From positions 1 through 55,930 of the forward strand of contig JAJYSG010000008.1 of assembly GCA_021793675.1 (NCBI GenBank): a DNA stretch of 55,930 nt. Direction: 5' to 3'. The stretch's first letter is position 1, and the number at the start of each line of letters is the position of its first letter. The stretch is from Actinomycetes bacterium. Its GTDB lineage: Bacteria > Actinomycetota > Actinomycetes > Actinomycetales > Cellulomonadaceae. The notes beneath the pieces are model-generated. The model did not search any database and was not told where the DNA came from. It worked only from the letters and a program-made list of their open reading frames with translations. A program made the position numbers and the translations under genes. Below are positions 21,964 to 30,687 of this stretch, piece by piece.

Positions 21964-24231
21964 ATGACGATCACCGAGATCCCCGCCGTCGCGACCGACG
22001 AGACGGCCTGGGACGGGTTCACCACAGGCCCATGGACCGAGAGCATCGACGTCCGGGACTTCATCCAGCGGAACTACACGCCGTACCTGGGGGACGCCTC
22101 GTTCCTCGCGGGCGCGACCGCCAAGACGCTGCGCACCTGGGAGACCCTCGAGCGCGACTACCTGGCCGTCGAGCGTGAGCGGCGCGTGTACGACGTCGAC
22201 ACGCACACCCCCGCGGACGTCGACGCGTTCCCCGCGGGCTACATCAGCGCGGACGACGACGTCGTCGTCGGCCTGCAGACCGACACGCCGCTGAAGCGGG
22301 CCATGATGCCCAACGGCGGCTGGCGCATGGTGGAGACCGCCCTCAAGGAGGCCGGCAAGGAGATCGACCCCGAGGTCAAGCGGATCTTCACGCAGTACCG
22401 CAAGACCCACAACGAGGCCGTCTTCGACATGTACACCCCGCGCATCCGCGCGGCCCGCTCGTCGCACATCATCACCGGCCTGCCGGACGCCTACGGCCGC
22501 GGCCGGATCATCGGCGACTACCGCCGCGTCGCCCTGTACGGGGTCGACGCGCTCATCGCCGCCAAGAACGCGGACAAGGACTCGATCGCCGACCAGCCGT
22601 TCAGCGAGAGCTGGGCGCGGTACCGCGAGGAGCACGCGGAGCAGGTCAAGGCGCTGAAGAAGCTCAAGCGGCTCGGCGAGAGCTACGGCTTCGACCTGGG
22701 CCGCCCGGCGCGGACCTTCCAGGAGGCCGTGCAGTGGACCTACTTCGGGTACCTCGCGTCGGTGAAGAGCCAGGACGGCGCGGCGATGAGCATCGGCCGC
22801 CTCTCCGCGTTCTTCGACGTCTACGCCGAGCGTGACCTCGCCGCGGGCACCCTCACCGAGGAGCTCGCGCAGGAGGTCATCGACGCGCTCGTCCTCAAGC
22901 TGCGGATCGTGCGCTTCCTGCGCACCGTCGACTACGACCAGATCTTCTCCGGCGACCCGTACTGGGCGACGTGGAGCGATGCGGGCTTCGGCGAGGACGG
23001 CCGTCCGCTGGTGACGAAGACCTCGTTCCGGCTGCTGCAGACCCTGCGCAACCTCGGCCCGGCGCCGGAGCCCAACATCACGATCTTCTGGGACCCGAAG
23101 CTGCCCGCCGGGTACAAGGAGTTCTGCGCCGCGATCTCGATCGAGACCTCGGCGATCCAGTACGAGTCCGACCAGCAGATCCGCTGCCACTGGGGCGACG
23201 ACGCCGCGATCGCGTGCTGCGTGTCGCCGATGACGGTCGGCAAGCAGATGCAGTTCTTCGGGGCCCGCGTCAACGCGGCCAAGTCGCTGCTCTACGCAGT
23301 CAACGGCGGCCGCGACGAGATGTCCGGCAAGCTCATCGTGCCTGGTCACGAGGGCGTCCAGGGCAACGAAGCACTCGACTTCGACGAGGTGTGGGCCAAG
23401 TACGACGCGATGCTGTCGTGGGTCACCGCGACCTACGTCGAGGCGCTCAACATCATCCACTACAGCCACGACAAGTACGCCTACGAGGCCGTCGAGATGG
23501 CGCTGCACGACGACGACATCGTGCGGACCATGGGCTGCGGCATCGCCGGTCTGTCGATCGTCGCGGACAGCCTGTCGGCCATCAAGTACGCCAAGGTCTA
23601 CCCGGTGCGGGACGAGACGGGCCTCGTCGTCGACTACATCACCGAGGGCGACTTCCCGGTCTACGGGAACGACGACGACCGGGCCGACGAGATCGCGGCG
23701 CTCGTGGTGCGGACCGTCATGGACAAGATCCGCCACCTGCCGATGTACCGCGACGCGGTGCCGACGCAGTCCGTGCTGACCATCACGTCGAACGTCGTCT
23801 ACGGCAAGGCCACCGGCGCCTTCCCGTCCGGCCACAAGGCCGGCACGCCGTTCGCCCCGGGCGCCAACCCGGAGAACGGCATGGACACGCACGGCATGGT
23901 CGCCTCCATGCTCTCGGTGGGCAAGCTCGACTACGACGACGCGCTCGACGGCATCTCGCTGACGAACACGATCACGCCGAGCGGCCTCGGGCGGACGAAG
24001 GACGAGCAGGTCACCAACCTCGTCGGCATCCTCGACGCCGGCATGGGCGAGGGCCTCTACCACGCGAACATCAACGTGCTGAGCCGCGAGACGCTGCAGG
24101 ACGCGATCGACCACCCGGAGCAGTACCCGAACCTCACGGTGCGGGTCTCCGGATACGCGGTGAACTTCGTCAAGCTGACGAAGGAGCAGCAGCTGGACGT
24201 GCTGAGCCGCACGTTCCACGAGACGGCCTGA
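21964..24231 (+). CDS. pflB: Formate C-acetyltransferase (pyruvate formate-lyase)
   Basis: A 755-residue canonical PFL converting pyruvate and CoA to acetyl-CoA and formate under anaerobic conditions. The thiyl pair Cys418-Cys419 (IACCVSPM) is present, as are Arg181 (GRGR) and Arg435 (FFGAR) for pyruvate binding and Gly730 in [10 protein letters not shown] for the radical. The ATG has a strong AAGGAGGG site. It has its own 198-bp upstream region with a Rex/CRP-like site and the pfl-shared motif, and a perfect hairpin follows. It must be activated by PflA encoded just upstream. It is the only one of the two PFL genes here with an intact active site. Confidence 0.97.
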   Translation: MTITEIPAVATDETAWDGFTTGPWTESIDVRDFIQRNYTPYLGDASFLAGATAKTLRTWETLERDYLAVERERRVYDVDTHTPADVDAFPAGYISADDDVVVGLQTDTPLKRAMMPNGGWRMVETALKEAGKEIDPEVKRIFTQYRKTHNEAVFDMYTPRIRAARSSHIITGLPDAYGRGRIIGDYRRVALYGVDALIAAKNADKDSIADQPFSESWARYREEHAEQVKALKKLKRLGESYGFDLGRPARTFQEAVQWTYFGYLASVKSQDGAAMSIGRLSAFFDVYAERDLAAGTLTEELAQEVIDALVLKLRIVRFLRTVDYDQIFSGDPYWATWSDAGFGEDGRPLVTKTSFRLLQTLRNLGPAPEPNITIFWDPKLPAGYKEFCAAISIETSAIQYESDQQIRCHWGDDAAIACCVSPMTVGKQMQFFGARVNAAKSLLYAVNGGRDEMSGKLIVPGHEGVQGNEALDFDEVWAKYDAMLSWVTATYVEALNIIHYSHDKYAYEAVEMALHDDDIVRTMGCGIAGLSIVADSLSAIKYAKVYPVRDETGLVVDYITEGDFPVYGNDDDRADEIAALVVRTVMDKIRHLPMYRDAVPTQSVLTITSNVVYGKATGAFPSGHKAGTPFAPGANPENGMDTHGMVASMLSVGKLDYDDALDGISLTNTITPSGLGRTKDEQVTNLVGILDAGMGEGLYHANINVLSRETLQDAIDHPEQYPNLTVRVSGYAVNFVKLTKEQQLDVLSRTFHETA

Positions 24232-24310
24232 TCCCCACGCTCGGCCTGGCGCGCCCGGCGCCGGACCGTCGTCCCCGCGGTTGGTGAGCGTTGCCGCGGT
24301 GACAGCACCC

Positions 24311-24346
24311 CGTCGGCCCCCGGACGGCAACGTCCGGGGGCCGACG
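24311..24346. terminator. Strong bidirectional hairpin between pflB and the beta-oxidation gene
   Basis: A perfect 16-bp stem (24311-24326 with 24331-24346; outer bases CGTCGG/CCGACG) closed by the tetraloop GCAA, a GNRA type. It lies 80 bp after pflB and 36 bp before the 3' end of the convergent fadB-like gene, so it can terminate transcription from both sides. No U tract is needed for such GC stems in actinobacteria. Confidence 0.8.
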
Positions 24347-24381
24347 TCTGTGCACCGTCGGCGCGTCCGGCGGCTGCGTCC

Positions 24382-26502
24382 TCAGCGCGGCACGCCCGCC
24401 GTGCCGTCGGGCAGCAGCCGGTGCCCCAGCACCTGCTCGCTTCGCCCGGAGCGGTCGAGGTACGGCGTGATCCCGCCGAGGTGCCAGGGCCAGCCGGCAC
24501 CGAGCAGCAGGCACCGGTCGATCTGCCGCGGGTCGGCCACCACGCCCTCGTCGAGCATGAGTCCGACCTCCCTGGTCAGCGCGGTGAGCACGGCGTCCCG
24601 GACGCCGGCCTCGTCGCGCGGGGCGGTGCCGCGACCGAACGCCGCCTGGATCGCGGGATCGACGCGGCGCGGCAGCCCGGGCTCGGGTGCCGGGCGGACG
24701 AGGGGCGTCCCCGCGGCGACGAGAGCCGCCAGCCCGGGGGAGGCCGGGAAGCGGTCGCCGAGGTCGGCCCGCAGCGACGTCAGCACGTGCAGGCCCACGG
24801 CCGGCCCGACGAGCTGCAGCAGCTCGAACGGTGGCATGGGCAGGCCGAGCGGGTCCAGCGCGCGGTCCGCCACCTCGACCGGCGTGCCGTCCTCGACGGC
24901 GCCGAGCACCACGCCGAGCAGGAGCACCAGCAGGCGGTTGACGACGAAGCCGGGGCGGTCGCGCACGCCCACCGCGCTCTTGCCGAGCCGGGCCGCCACC
25001 TCGAACGCGGTCGCCAGGGCGGTGTCGTCGGTGCGCTGCGTGCGGACCACCTCGACGAGGGGCATCGCCGCCACGGGGTTGAAGAAGTGCAGGCCGACGA
25101 GGCGCTCCGGGCGCGTCAGCGCGTCCGCCATCGCGGTGACCGACAGTGCCGACGTGTTGGTCGCGAGGATCGTCCCGGGCGCCACCACCGCCTCGACCTC
25201 GGCGAACACCTGCCGCTTGACGGCCAGCACCTCGGTGACCGCTTCCACGACGAGGTCGCAGCCGGCGAAGACGCCGACGTCGACCGAGCCCGAGACCGAG
25301 CCGATGATGCGCTCACCCTCGTCGGGCGCGAGCCGTCCGGCCGCGACCTGCCGCTGCACGGCGGTGCGCAGCGCGGACAACCCGGCGGCGACCCGCTCGT
25401 CGTCCACGTCCCGAAGCGCCACCGGCACGCGGAGCCGGTGCGCGACGAGCTGGGCGATCTGCGTGGCCATCAGCCCCGCACCGACGACGCCCACCGCCGT
25501 CACGGGCCGGGCGAGTGCGGCATCGGGCGCCTCCGAGGGCCGCCGGGCGCTGGTGACCAGGCCGAAGGCGTACACCGCGCTGCGGTTCTCGTCGGTCATG
25601 ACGAGGTCGGCGAGCGCCTCGTCCTCCGCGGCGGCGGCCGCGTCCGGCTCCCCGAGGTCTCGTTCGGGGACCGTGGGATCCGGGCGCAGCTGCTCGAGGA
25701 GGTCCAGGGCGCGGTACGGGGCCGGCCGTGACCCGTGGCTGGTCGCGTCGAGGCGGTGCCGCGCGCGGGCGACCGCCGCGGACCAGGCCAGGTCGCCGTC
25801 CGGTGCCCGCCGCGGCACGACGACCTCGCCGGCCACGACGCGCGCCGCCCACGCGACGGAGGCCGCGACGAACCCGTCGGGCGGCAGGACGGCGTCGACC
25901 AGGCCGATCGCGGCGGCCTCGGCGGCGGACAGTGTCCGGTGGGCCGCGGGCCGGTCGAGGATGACGTCGATCGCGGCGCCGATCCCGACGAGCCGGGGCA
26001 GTCGGTACGCGCCGCCCCACCCGGGCACCAGCCCGAGCGACGTCTCCGGAAGTCCGAGCGCGGTGACGTCCGACGCGACGGTGCGGTAGCGGCACGCGAG
26101 CGCGAGCTCGAGGCCGCCGCCGAGCGCGGCGCCGCCGACGAAGGCGAACGTGGGCACCGCGAGGTCGGCGAGCATCCCGTAGGCGGCGTGCCCGGCCCGG
26201 GCGAGCTCGGCGGCCTCCTGGCGCGCGGCGACGCGTGCGACGTACGTCAGGTCGGCGCCTGCCACGAACATCCCGGGTCTGCCGGTCACCGCCACGGCCG
26301 CGACGCCGCCGCCATGGACCCGCTGCCGCACCTCCGCGAGCGTCGCGGCGAGCCCCGCGAGCCCCTGCGGGCCGAGCGTCGTCGGGGACGGCGACCCGTT
26401 GTCCACCGTGACGAGCAGCAGCACGCCGCCACCAGGCAGCGGGACGTCGCGCACCGTGGTGCGGGCGACGCGCTCGGGCGGGTGCGTGGCGGTCTGCGAC
26501 AT
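24382..26502 (-). CDS. Fused enoyl-CoA hydratase / 3-hydroxyacyl-CoA dehydrogenase (FadB/FadJ-like)
   Basis: A 706-residue bifunctional fatty acid beta-oxidation enzyme. The N-terminal crotonase domain carries both catalytic glutamates, Glu132 (LGGGLELALA) and Glu153 (LPETSLG), and the oxyanion-hole region FVAGADL. The NAD-binding motif GVVGAGLMATQIA begins near residue 375, and the dehydrogenase His is in GLHFFNPV, followed by the 3HCDH C-terminal domains. The third position of the GxGxMG motif is Ala rather than Gly, which may affect cofactor affinity. The ATG at 26502 was chosen because the frame upstream belongs to RNase D in another register. No thiolase partner is adjacent. Confidence 0.9.
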   Translation of the reverse strand: MSQTATHPPERVARTTVRDVPLPGGGVLLLVTVDNGSPSPTTLGPQGLAGLAATLAEVRQRVHGGGVAAVAVTGRPGMFVAGADLTYVARVAARQEAAELARAGHAAYGMLADLAVPTFAFVGGAALGGGLELALACRYRTVASDVTALGLPETSLGLVPGWGGAYRLPRLVGIGAAIDVILDRPAAHRTLSAAEAAAIGLVDAVLPPDGFVAASVAWAARVVAGEVVVPRRAPDGDLAWSAAVARARHRLDATSHGSRPAPYRALDLLEQLRPDPTVPERDLGEPDAAAAAEDEALADLVMTDENRSAVYAFGLVTSARRPSEAPDAALARPVTAVGVVGAGLMATQIAQLVAHRLRVPVALRDVDDERVAAGLSALRTAVQRQVAAGRLAPDEGERIIGSVSGSVDVGVFAGCDLVVEAVTEVLAVKRQVFAEVEAVVAPGTILATNTSALSVTAMADALTRPERLVGLHFFNPVAAMPLVEVVRTQRTDDTALATAFEVAARLGKSAVGVRDRPGFVVNRLLVLLLGVVLGAVEDGTPVEVADRALDPLGLPMPPFELLQLVGPAVGLHVLTSLRADLGDRFPASPGLAALVAAGTPLVRPAPEPGLPRRVDPAIQAAFGRGTAPRDEAGVRDAVLTALTREVGLMLDEGVVADPRQIDRCLLLGAGWPWHLGGITPYLDRSGRSEQVLGHRLLPDGTAGVPR

Positions 26503-26566
26503 GGCTCTCCAGACGTCGTCGTCCGCTGCGGCCGTGGGGACCGGCCGGCCGTTCCCGCAGGCTACG

Positions 26567-27901
26567 TCAGCCGACGACGCCCTGCAGCGCGGCGGCGAGG
26601 CGGTCGGCCAGCAGCTCGACCTGCCACGGGCGGGCGCCACCGGCGGTGAGCGCGGCGGCCACCGCGGCGGCGTCGGGCGTGGCGGGCGGGCTCCAGCAGA
26701 GCCGCCGCAGCAGGTCGGGCTGCAGCAGGTTCTCCACGGGCGTCTGCCACGTCTGGGACGTGTCCAGCACGACGGTGCGGGCCGCGGCGAGGCGGGCCGC
26801 CGCCCGCGGGTCGCGCTCCGGCCAGGCCCGGATCGGTGGCGGGGCGTCGGTGTGGGGCCCGCGCACCGACGGCAGCTCGGCGTCGGGCAGCGCGAGCGCC
26901 CGGTCGATCGCCGCCTGCCAGAGCGCCGCTCGGCGGCGGGTGCCCTTACCGGCGAAGGGCGCCAGCGCGACGAGCTGGGGGACCGAGCGCGGCAACGCGT
27001 CGGCGGCGGCGACGATGGCCCGGTCCGGCAGCACCCGGCCGGGCGCGATGTCGCGCTGGCGCGCGTTGTGGTCGCGCGTCTCCCACAGCTCTCGGACGAC
27101 CGCCAGCCGGCGGGCGTCGTGGATCGCGTGCAGCCCGGAGACCCGACGCCACGGCTCGACCCGCACCGGGGCGGCCGGCGCGGTGCGCTCGGCCTCGAAC
27201 TCCTGGGCGGCCCACACGGCCTTGCCGGCCTCGGCGAGCCGGTCGGCGAGCACCTCGCGGACCGGGACCAGCAGCTCGACGTCCAGTGCGGCGTAGCGCA
27301 GCCACTCGTGCGGCAGCGGGCGGGTGGACCAGTCGACCGCGGAGTGCTCCTTGGCGAGGCCGAGCCCGAGCGTGTCGGCGACGACCGCGGCCAGACCGAC
27401 GCGTTCCATGCCGAGCAGTCGCGCGGCGAGCTCGGTGTCGAACACGCGCGACGGCCGCATGCCTTGCTCCGCGAGCCCGGGCAGGTCCTGCGACGCCGCG
27501 TGCAGCACCCACTCGACGCCGACCAGGGCCTGCGACAGCCCGGACAGGTCGGGCAGGGCGACCGGGTCGATGAGCGCGGTGCCGGCACCCTCCCGGCGCA
27601 GCTGCACCAGGTAGGTGCGCTGCCCGTAGCGGTATCCGGAGGCGCGCTCCGCGTCCACCGCGACCGGGCCCGTGCCCGCCTCGAAGGCGGTGATCGCAGC
27701 AGCCAGCGCGGCCGGCGTGTCGATGACCGCCGGCACTCCGTCGGCAGGTTCGAGCAGGGGGACGACGACGCGCTCGGGCAGGGCGTCGTCCGGCACGGCG
27801 TCGTCCGGCGCGACAGGGTCGTCCGACTCGTCCCGCGGGGCGGCGTCAGACGGTCGACGTTCCGCCTGGTCGTCGGGCAGATCGTCGGTACGGGAGCTCA
27901 C
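26567..27901 (-). CDS. rnd: Ribonuclease D family 3'-5' exonuclease with HRDC domain
   Basis: A 444-residue exonuclease for RNA 3'-end maturation. An acidic, disordered N-terminus (about 1-50) precedes the DEDD exonuclease domain: motif I VAVDAERASGYRYGQRTYLV, LHAASQDLPGL and the C-terminal ALDVELLVPV. An HRDC domain follows (about 215-295, HAIHDARRLAVVRELWETRD). I chose GTG 27901 because TACGGT ends 7 nt before it and no RBS is seen (leaderless); GTG 27910 would overlap that box. It lies 64 bp upstream of the fadB-like gene. Confidence 0.92.
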   Translation of the reverse strand: MSSRTDDLPDDQAERRPSDAAPRDESDDPVAPDDAVPDDALPERVVVPLLEPADGVPAVIDTPAALAAAITAFEAGTGPVAVDAERASGYRYGQRTYLVQLRREGAGTALIDPVALPDLSGLSQALVGVEWVLHAASQDLPGLAEQGMRPSRVFDTELAARLLGMERVGLAAVVADTLGLGLAKEHSAVDWSTRPLPHEWLRYAALDVELLVPVREVLADRLAEAGKAVWAAQEFEAERTAPAAPVRVEPWRRVSGLHAIHDARRLAVVRELWETRDHNARQRDIAPGRVLPDRAIVAAADALPRSVPQLVALAPFAGKGTRRRAALWQAAIDRALALPDAELPSVRGPHTDAPPPIRAWPERDPRAAARLAAARTVVLDTSQTWQTPVENLLQPDLLRRLCWSPPATPDAAAVAAALTAGGARPWQVELLADRLAAALQGVVG

Positions 27902-27971
27902 AGCCTTCACCGTAGGCGAGGCGGCAGCCGGCTCGGCGCACCCCGCGCCGAGCGGCGGCCAGTCCGGGGGA

Positions 27972-28469
27972 TCACTCCAGCAGGTCGGCGCGGATGGCGA
28001 TCGCCACGAGCTGGGCGCGGTCGCCCGTGCCGAGCTTGCGCGAGATCCGCGCCAGGTGGCTCTTCACGGTGAGCGCCGACAGCCCCAGCTCGGTGCCGAT
28101 GAGGCGGTTCGAGTGGCCGTCGGCGACCCGTCGGAGCACCTCGATCTCCCGGTCCGACAGGTCCGGCCGGCGCGGCACCTCCTCGGCGTCGGCCGGCACC
28201 AGTGCCGGCATCGCGTCGGTCTCGCCCACGACGGCGCCGCGCACGCCTCCGGTGAGGAGCGTGAGGATCTCGGCGTCGTGCGCGCGGCGCGCGAGCACGA
28301 CGACCCGCGGCAGCCCTCGCCGGTGCAGCGCTCGCACCAGGGTCTCGCCGTCACCGTCGCCGATCTCGGCGACGACGATGCACATCGGCTGGCGGGCCTC
28401 CGGCGGGGCCTGGCGGGGGACCACCGGGCGGACGCCGACGAGGTCGGGGCGCGCCGGGTCCATGGTCAC
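27972..28469 (-). CDS. LuxR-family transcriptional regulator with degenerate receiver-like domain
   Basis: A 165-residue regulator. The C-terminal LuxR helix-turn-helix is complete (LSDREIEVLRRVADGHSNRL, then LTVKSHLARISRKLG, about residues 100-155). The N-terminal half looks like a shortened receiver (CIVVAEIGDGDGETLVRALHR, RVVVLARRA) but lacks the phospho-acceptor Asp and the conserved Lys, so it probably works without phosphorylation. No sensor kinase is adjacent. The GTG at 28469 is used; ATG 28463 is an alternative. It lies between RNase D and DUF3000 genes, all on the minus strand. Confidence 0.85.
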   Translation of the reverse strand: MTMDPARPDLVGVRPVVPRQAPPEARQPMCIVVAEIGDGDGETLVRALHRRGLPRVVVLARRAHDAEILTLLTGGVRGAVVGETDAMPALVPADAEEVPRRPDLSDREIEVLRRVADGHSNRLIGTELGLSALTVKSHLARISRKLGTGDRAQLVAIAIRADLLE

Positions 28470-28520
28470 ACCGGGCTCATCGGCAGGACCCCGGTGGGCC
28501 TTGAACCCCCCATCGGATGA

Positions 28521-29099
28521 TCAACGACGAGGCTGCAACGGGGTGACGCCCTCCGGCACGGGCTCCAGGCCGGCCGCGGTGCACATCAGGCCGACCCACG
28601 CCAGCAGGTGGGGACCGAGGTCGTCGTCGTCCGCCGTCCACGACGCGCGGATCTCCAGCTCGCTGCTCTCGTTGCCGCGCTCGATCGAGCCGAAGCTGCG
28701 GGACAGCACGCGGGTGACCGTGCCGGCCGCCGCGTGGGCGCCCGGTCCCGCTGCGGCGAGCGCGTCGGTGAACCAGCTCCAGGCGACCTCGGCGAGCAGC
28801 GGGTCGGTGCCGACCTCGGGCTCGACCGCGGTACGCACCAGCGTGACGAGCCGGAACCTGCCGTCCCAGGCCTCTTGGCCGGCGGGGTCGTGGAGCACGA
28901 CGAACCGCCCCGAGGCGAGCTCGTCGGCCGACACCGACCGGCGGGCGCTGCGCACCTCGGCCGTCAGCGCGGCCGAGTACGGGGCGATGCGCGCCGGCCC
29001 GGGGACCTCGTCGAGCACGACCTCGGGGCGGACGGTGACCGCACGCAGCGACCGCAGCGCCCGGATGAACTCCTCGGGCACGTCCTCGGGGGCAGGCAC
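28521..29099 (-). CDS. DUF3000 family protein
   Basis: A 192-residue actinobacterial protein of the DUF3000 family; function unknown. Visible conserved parts are PEEFIRALRSLRAV at the N-terminus, LVTLVRTAVEPEVGTDPLLAEVAWSWF in the middle and ELEIRASW near the end; no membrane segment or signal peptide. The GTG at 29099 is 6 nt after TACCCT, again a leaderless arrangement. Genes for DUF3000, RNase D and dxs are also close together in mycobacteria. Confidence 0.85.
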   Translation of the reverse strand: MPAPEDVPEEFIRALRSLRAVTVRPEVVLDEVPGPARIAPYSAALTAEVRSARRSVSADELASGRFVVLHDPAGQEAWDGRFRLVTLVRTAVEPEVGTDPLLAEVAWSWFTDALAAAGPGAHAAAGTVTRVLSRSFGSIERGNESSELEIRASWTADDDDLGPHLLAWVGLMCTAAGLEPVPEGVTPLQPRR

Positions 29100-29246
29100 G
29101 AGGCGAGGGTAGGCGCACCCCCGTACCCGGCGACGTCCGGCACGCCGGGCCGCACTAGGCTGGCCAGGGCGCACGCCGCGCCGATGGGCGGGCGGGGTCG
29201 CATGAGGCGGCTCGGCGCGCCCCGGACGACACGAAGGAGCCTTCGG

Positions 29247-30686
29247 ATGGCGGACGCCCTGGCGCAGATCGGCGTGACGGGTCTGGGGACGATGGGTCGG
29301 AACCTGGCCCGCAACCTGGCGCGGCACGGGTACGCGGTGGCGGTGCACAACCGGTCGCAGGCGCGCACCGACGCGCTGGTCGCCCAGTTCGGGCACGAGG
29401 GCACGTTCGTGCCGTCGGGCTCGATGGCCGAGTTCGTCGCCGGCCTGGCGCGGCCGCGGACCGTCGTCATCATGGTCAACGCCGGCCCGGCGACGGACGC
29501 CGTGATCGAGGAGCTCACCCCGCTGCTGGAGGCCGGCGACATCGTCGTGGACGCCGGCAACGCGCACTTCCCGGACACCGTGCGGCGCGAGGCCGCGCTG
29601 CGCGCCCAGGGCCTGCACTTCGTCGGCACCGGCGTGTCGGGCGGCGAGGAAGGTGCGCTCAACGGACCGTCGATCATGCCCGGCGGCACGCGCGAGGCGT
29701 ACGCCACGCTGGGACCGATCCTGGAGACCATCTCGGCGCACGTGGACGGCGAGCCCTGCTGCACGCACGTCGGCCCGGACGGTGCCGGCCACTTCGTCAA
29801 GATGGTGCACAACGGCATCGAGTACGCCGACATGCAGCTCATCGGGGAGGCCTACGACCTGCTGCGTCAGGGGCTCGGCTGGTCGGCGGCGCGCGTCGGC
29901 GAGGCCTTCGCGTCCTGGAACGAGGGCGACCTGGAGTCCTACCTCATCGAGATCACCGCCGACGTGCTGGCGCACACCGACCCGGAGACCGGCCGGGCGT
30001 TCGTCGACGTCGTGGCCGACCGCGCGGAGCAGAAGGGCACCGGGCGCTGGACCGTGCAGAACGCGCTCGACCTCGGGGTCCCGGTGACCGGCATCGCCGA
30101 GGCGACGTTCGCGCGGGCGCTGTCCGGTGGCGTGGCGCAGCGGCAGGCGGCGCGGGGCGTGCTGCCCGCGCACGCCGAGCCGTGGGCGGTGGCCGACGAG
30201 GCCGCGTTCGTCGACGACGTGCGGGCCGCGCTGTACGCCTCCAAGGTCGTCGCCTACTCCCAGGGCTTCGACCAGATCGCCGCCGCCTCGAGCCAGTACG
30301 GGTGGGGCATCGACCGCGGCGCGATGGCCCGGATCTGGCGGGGCGGCTGCATCATCCGTGCCAAGTTCCTGGACCGGATCACCGAGGCCTACACCCGGGA
30401 CCCCGACCTGCCGCTGCTGCTCGCCGACCCGTACTTCACCGGCGTCGTCGGCGAGGGCCTGGGCGCGTGGCGGCGCGTGGTGGCCGCCGCCGCGACGCAC
30501 GGCGTGCCGGCACCGGCGTTCGCGTCGTCGTTGGCCTACTACGACGCGGTGCGCGCCGACCGGCTGCCGGCCGCGCTCACGCAGGCGCAGCGCGACTACT
30601 TCGGTGCGCACACCTACCAGCGGGTGGACAAGGCGGGCACGTTCCACACCGACTGGTCCGGCGACCGGCGGGAGGGCGAGGTCTGA
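29247..30686 (+). CDS. gnd: 6-phosphogluconate dehydrogenase, decarboxylating
   Basis: A 479-residue pentose-phosphate enzyme that oxidises 6-phosphogluconate to ribulose 5-phosphate and CO2. The N-terminal Rossmann motif is GVTGLGTMGRNLARN; NRSQAR after strand 2 favours NADP+. The substrate signature VGPDGAGHFVKMVHNGIEY contains the catalytic Lys, with IWRGGCIIRAKFL and the C-terminal tail YFGAHTYQRVD also present. The ATG has a GAAGGAG site. Length fits the long (type I) family. It is followed after 1 bp by a FemAB-family gene, an unexpected partner. Confidence 0.97.
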   Translation: MADALAQIGVTGLGTMGRNLARNLARHGYAVAVHNRSQARTDALVAQFGHEGTFVPSGSMAEFVAGLARPRTVVIMVNAGPATDAVIEELTPLLEAGDIVVDAGNAHFPDTVRREAALRAQGLHFVGTGVSGGEEGALNGPSIMPGGTREAYATLGPILETISAHVDGEPCCTHVGPDGAGHFVKMVHNGIEYADMQLIGEAYDLLRQGLGWSAARVGEAFASWNEGDLESYLIEITADVLAHTDPETGRAFVDVVADRAEQKGTGRWTVQNALDLGVPVTGIAEATFARALSGGVAQRQAARGVLPAHAEPWAVADEAAFVDDVRAALYASKVVAYSQGFDQIAAASSQYGWGIDRGAMARIWRGGCIIRAKFLDRITEAYTRDPDLPLLLADPYFTGVVGEGLGAWRRVVAAAATHGVPAPAFASSLAYYDAVRADRLPAALTQAQRDYFGAHTYQRVDKAGTFHTDWSGDRREGEV

Positions 30687-30687
30687 C

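Noticed and set aside
24382..27588. A continuous minus-strand frame spanning the fadB-like gene and most of RNase D, suggesting one giant fusion.
   Set aside because: The upstream 360 codons are a shifted reading of RNase D; the true RNase D frame shows DEDD and HRDC motifs, and MSQTATHPPE has a clear start at 26502.
28454..28515. A 15-codon leader peptide overlapping the LuxR gene start.
   Set aside because: It has no ribosome binding site and no codon or attenuator pattern that would give it a role; too short to support.
28478..28530. A tRNA-like T-arm (GGTTCAAGGCC on the minus strand) upstream of the LuxR gene.
   Set aside because: The flanking bases do not form a T stem, acceptor stem or anticodon arm.
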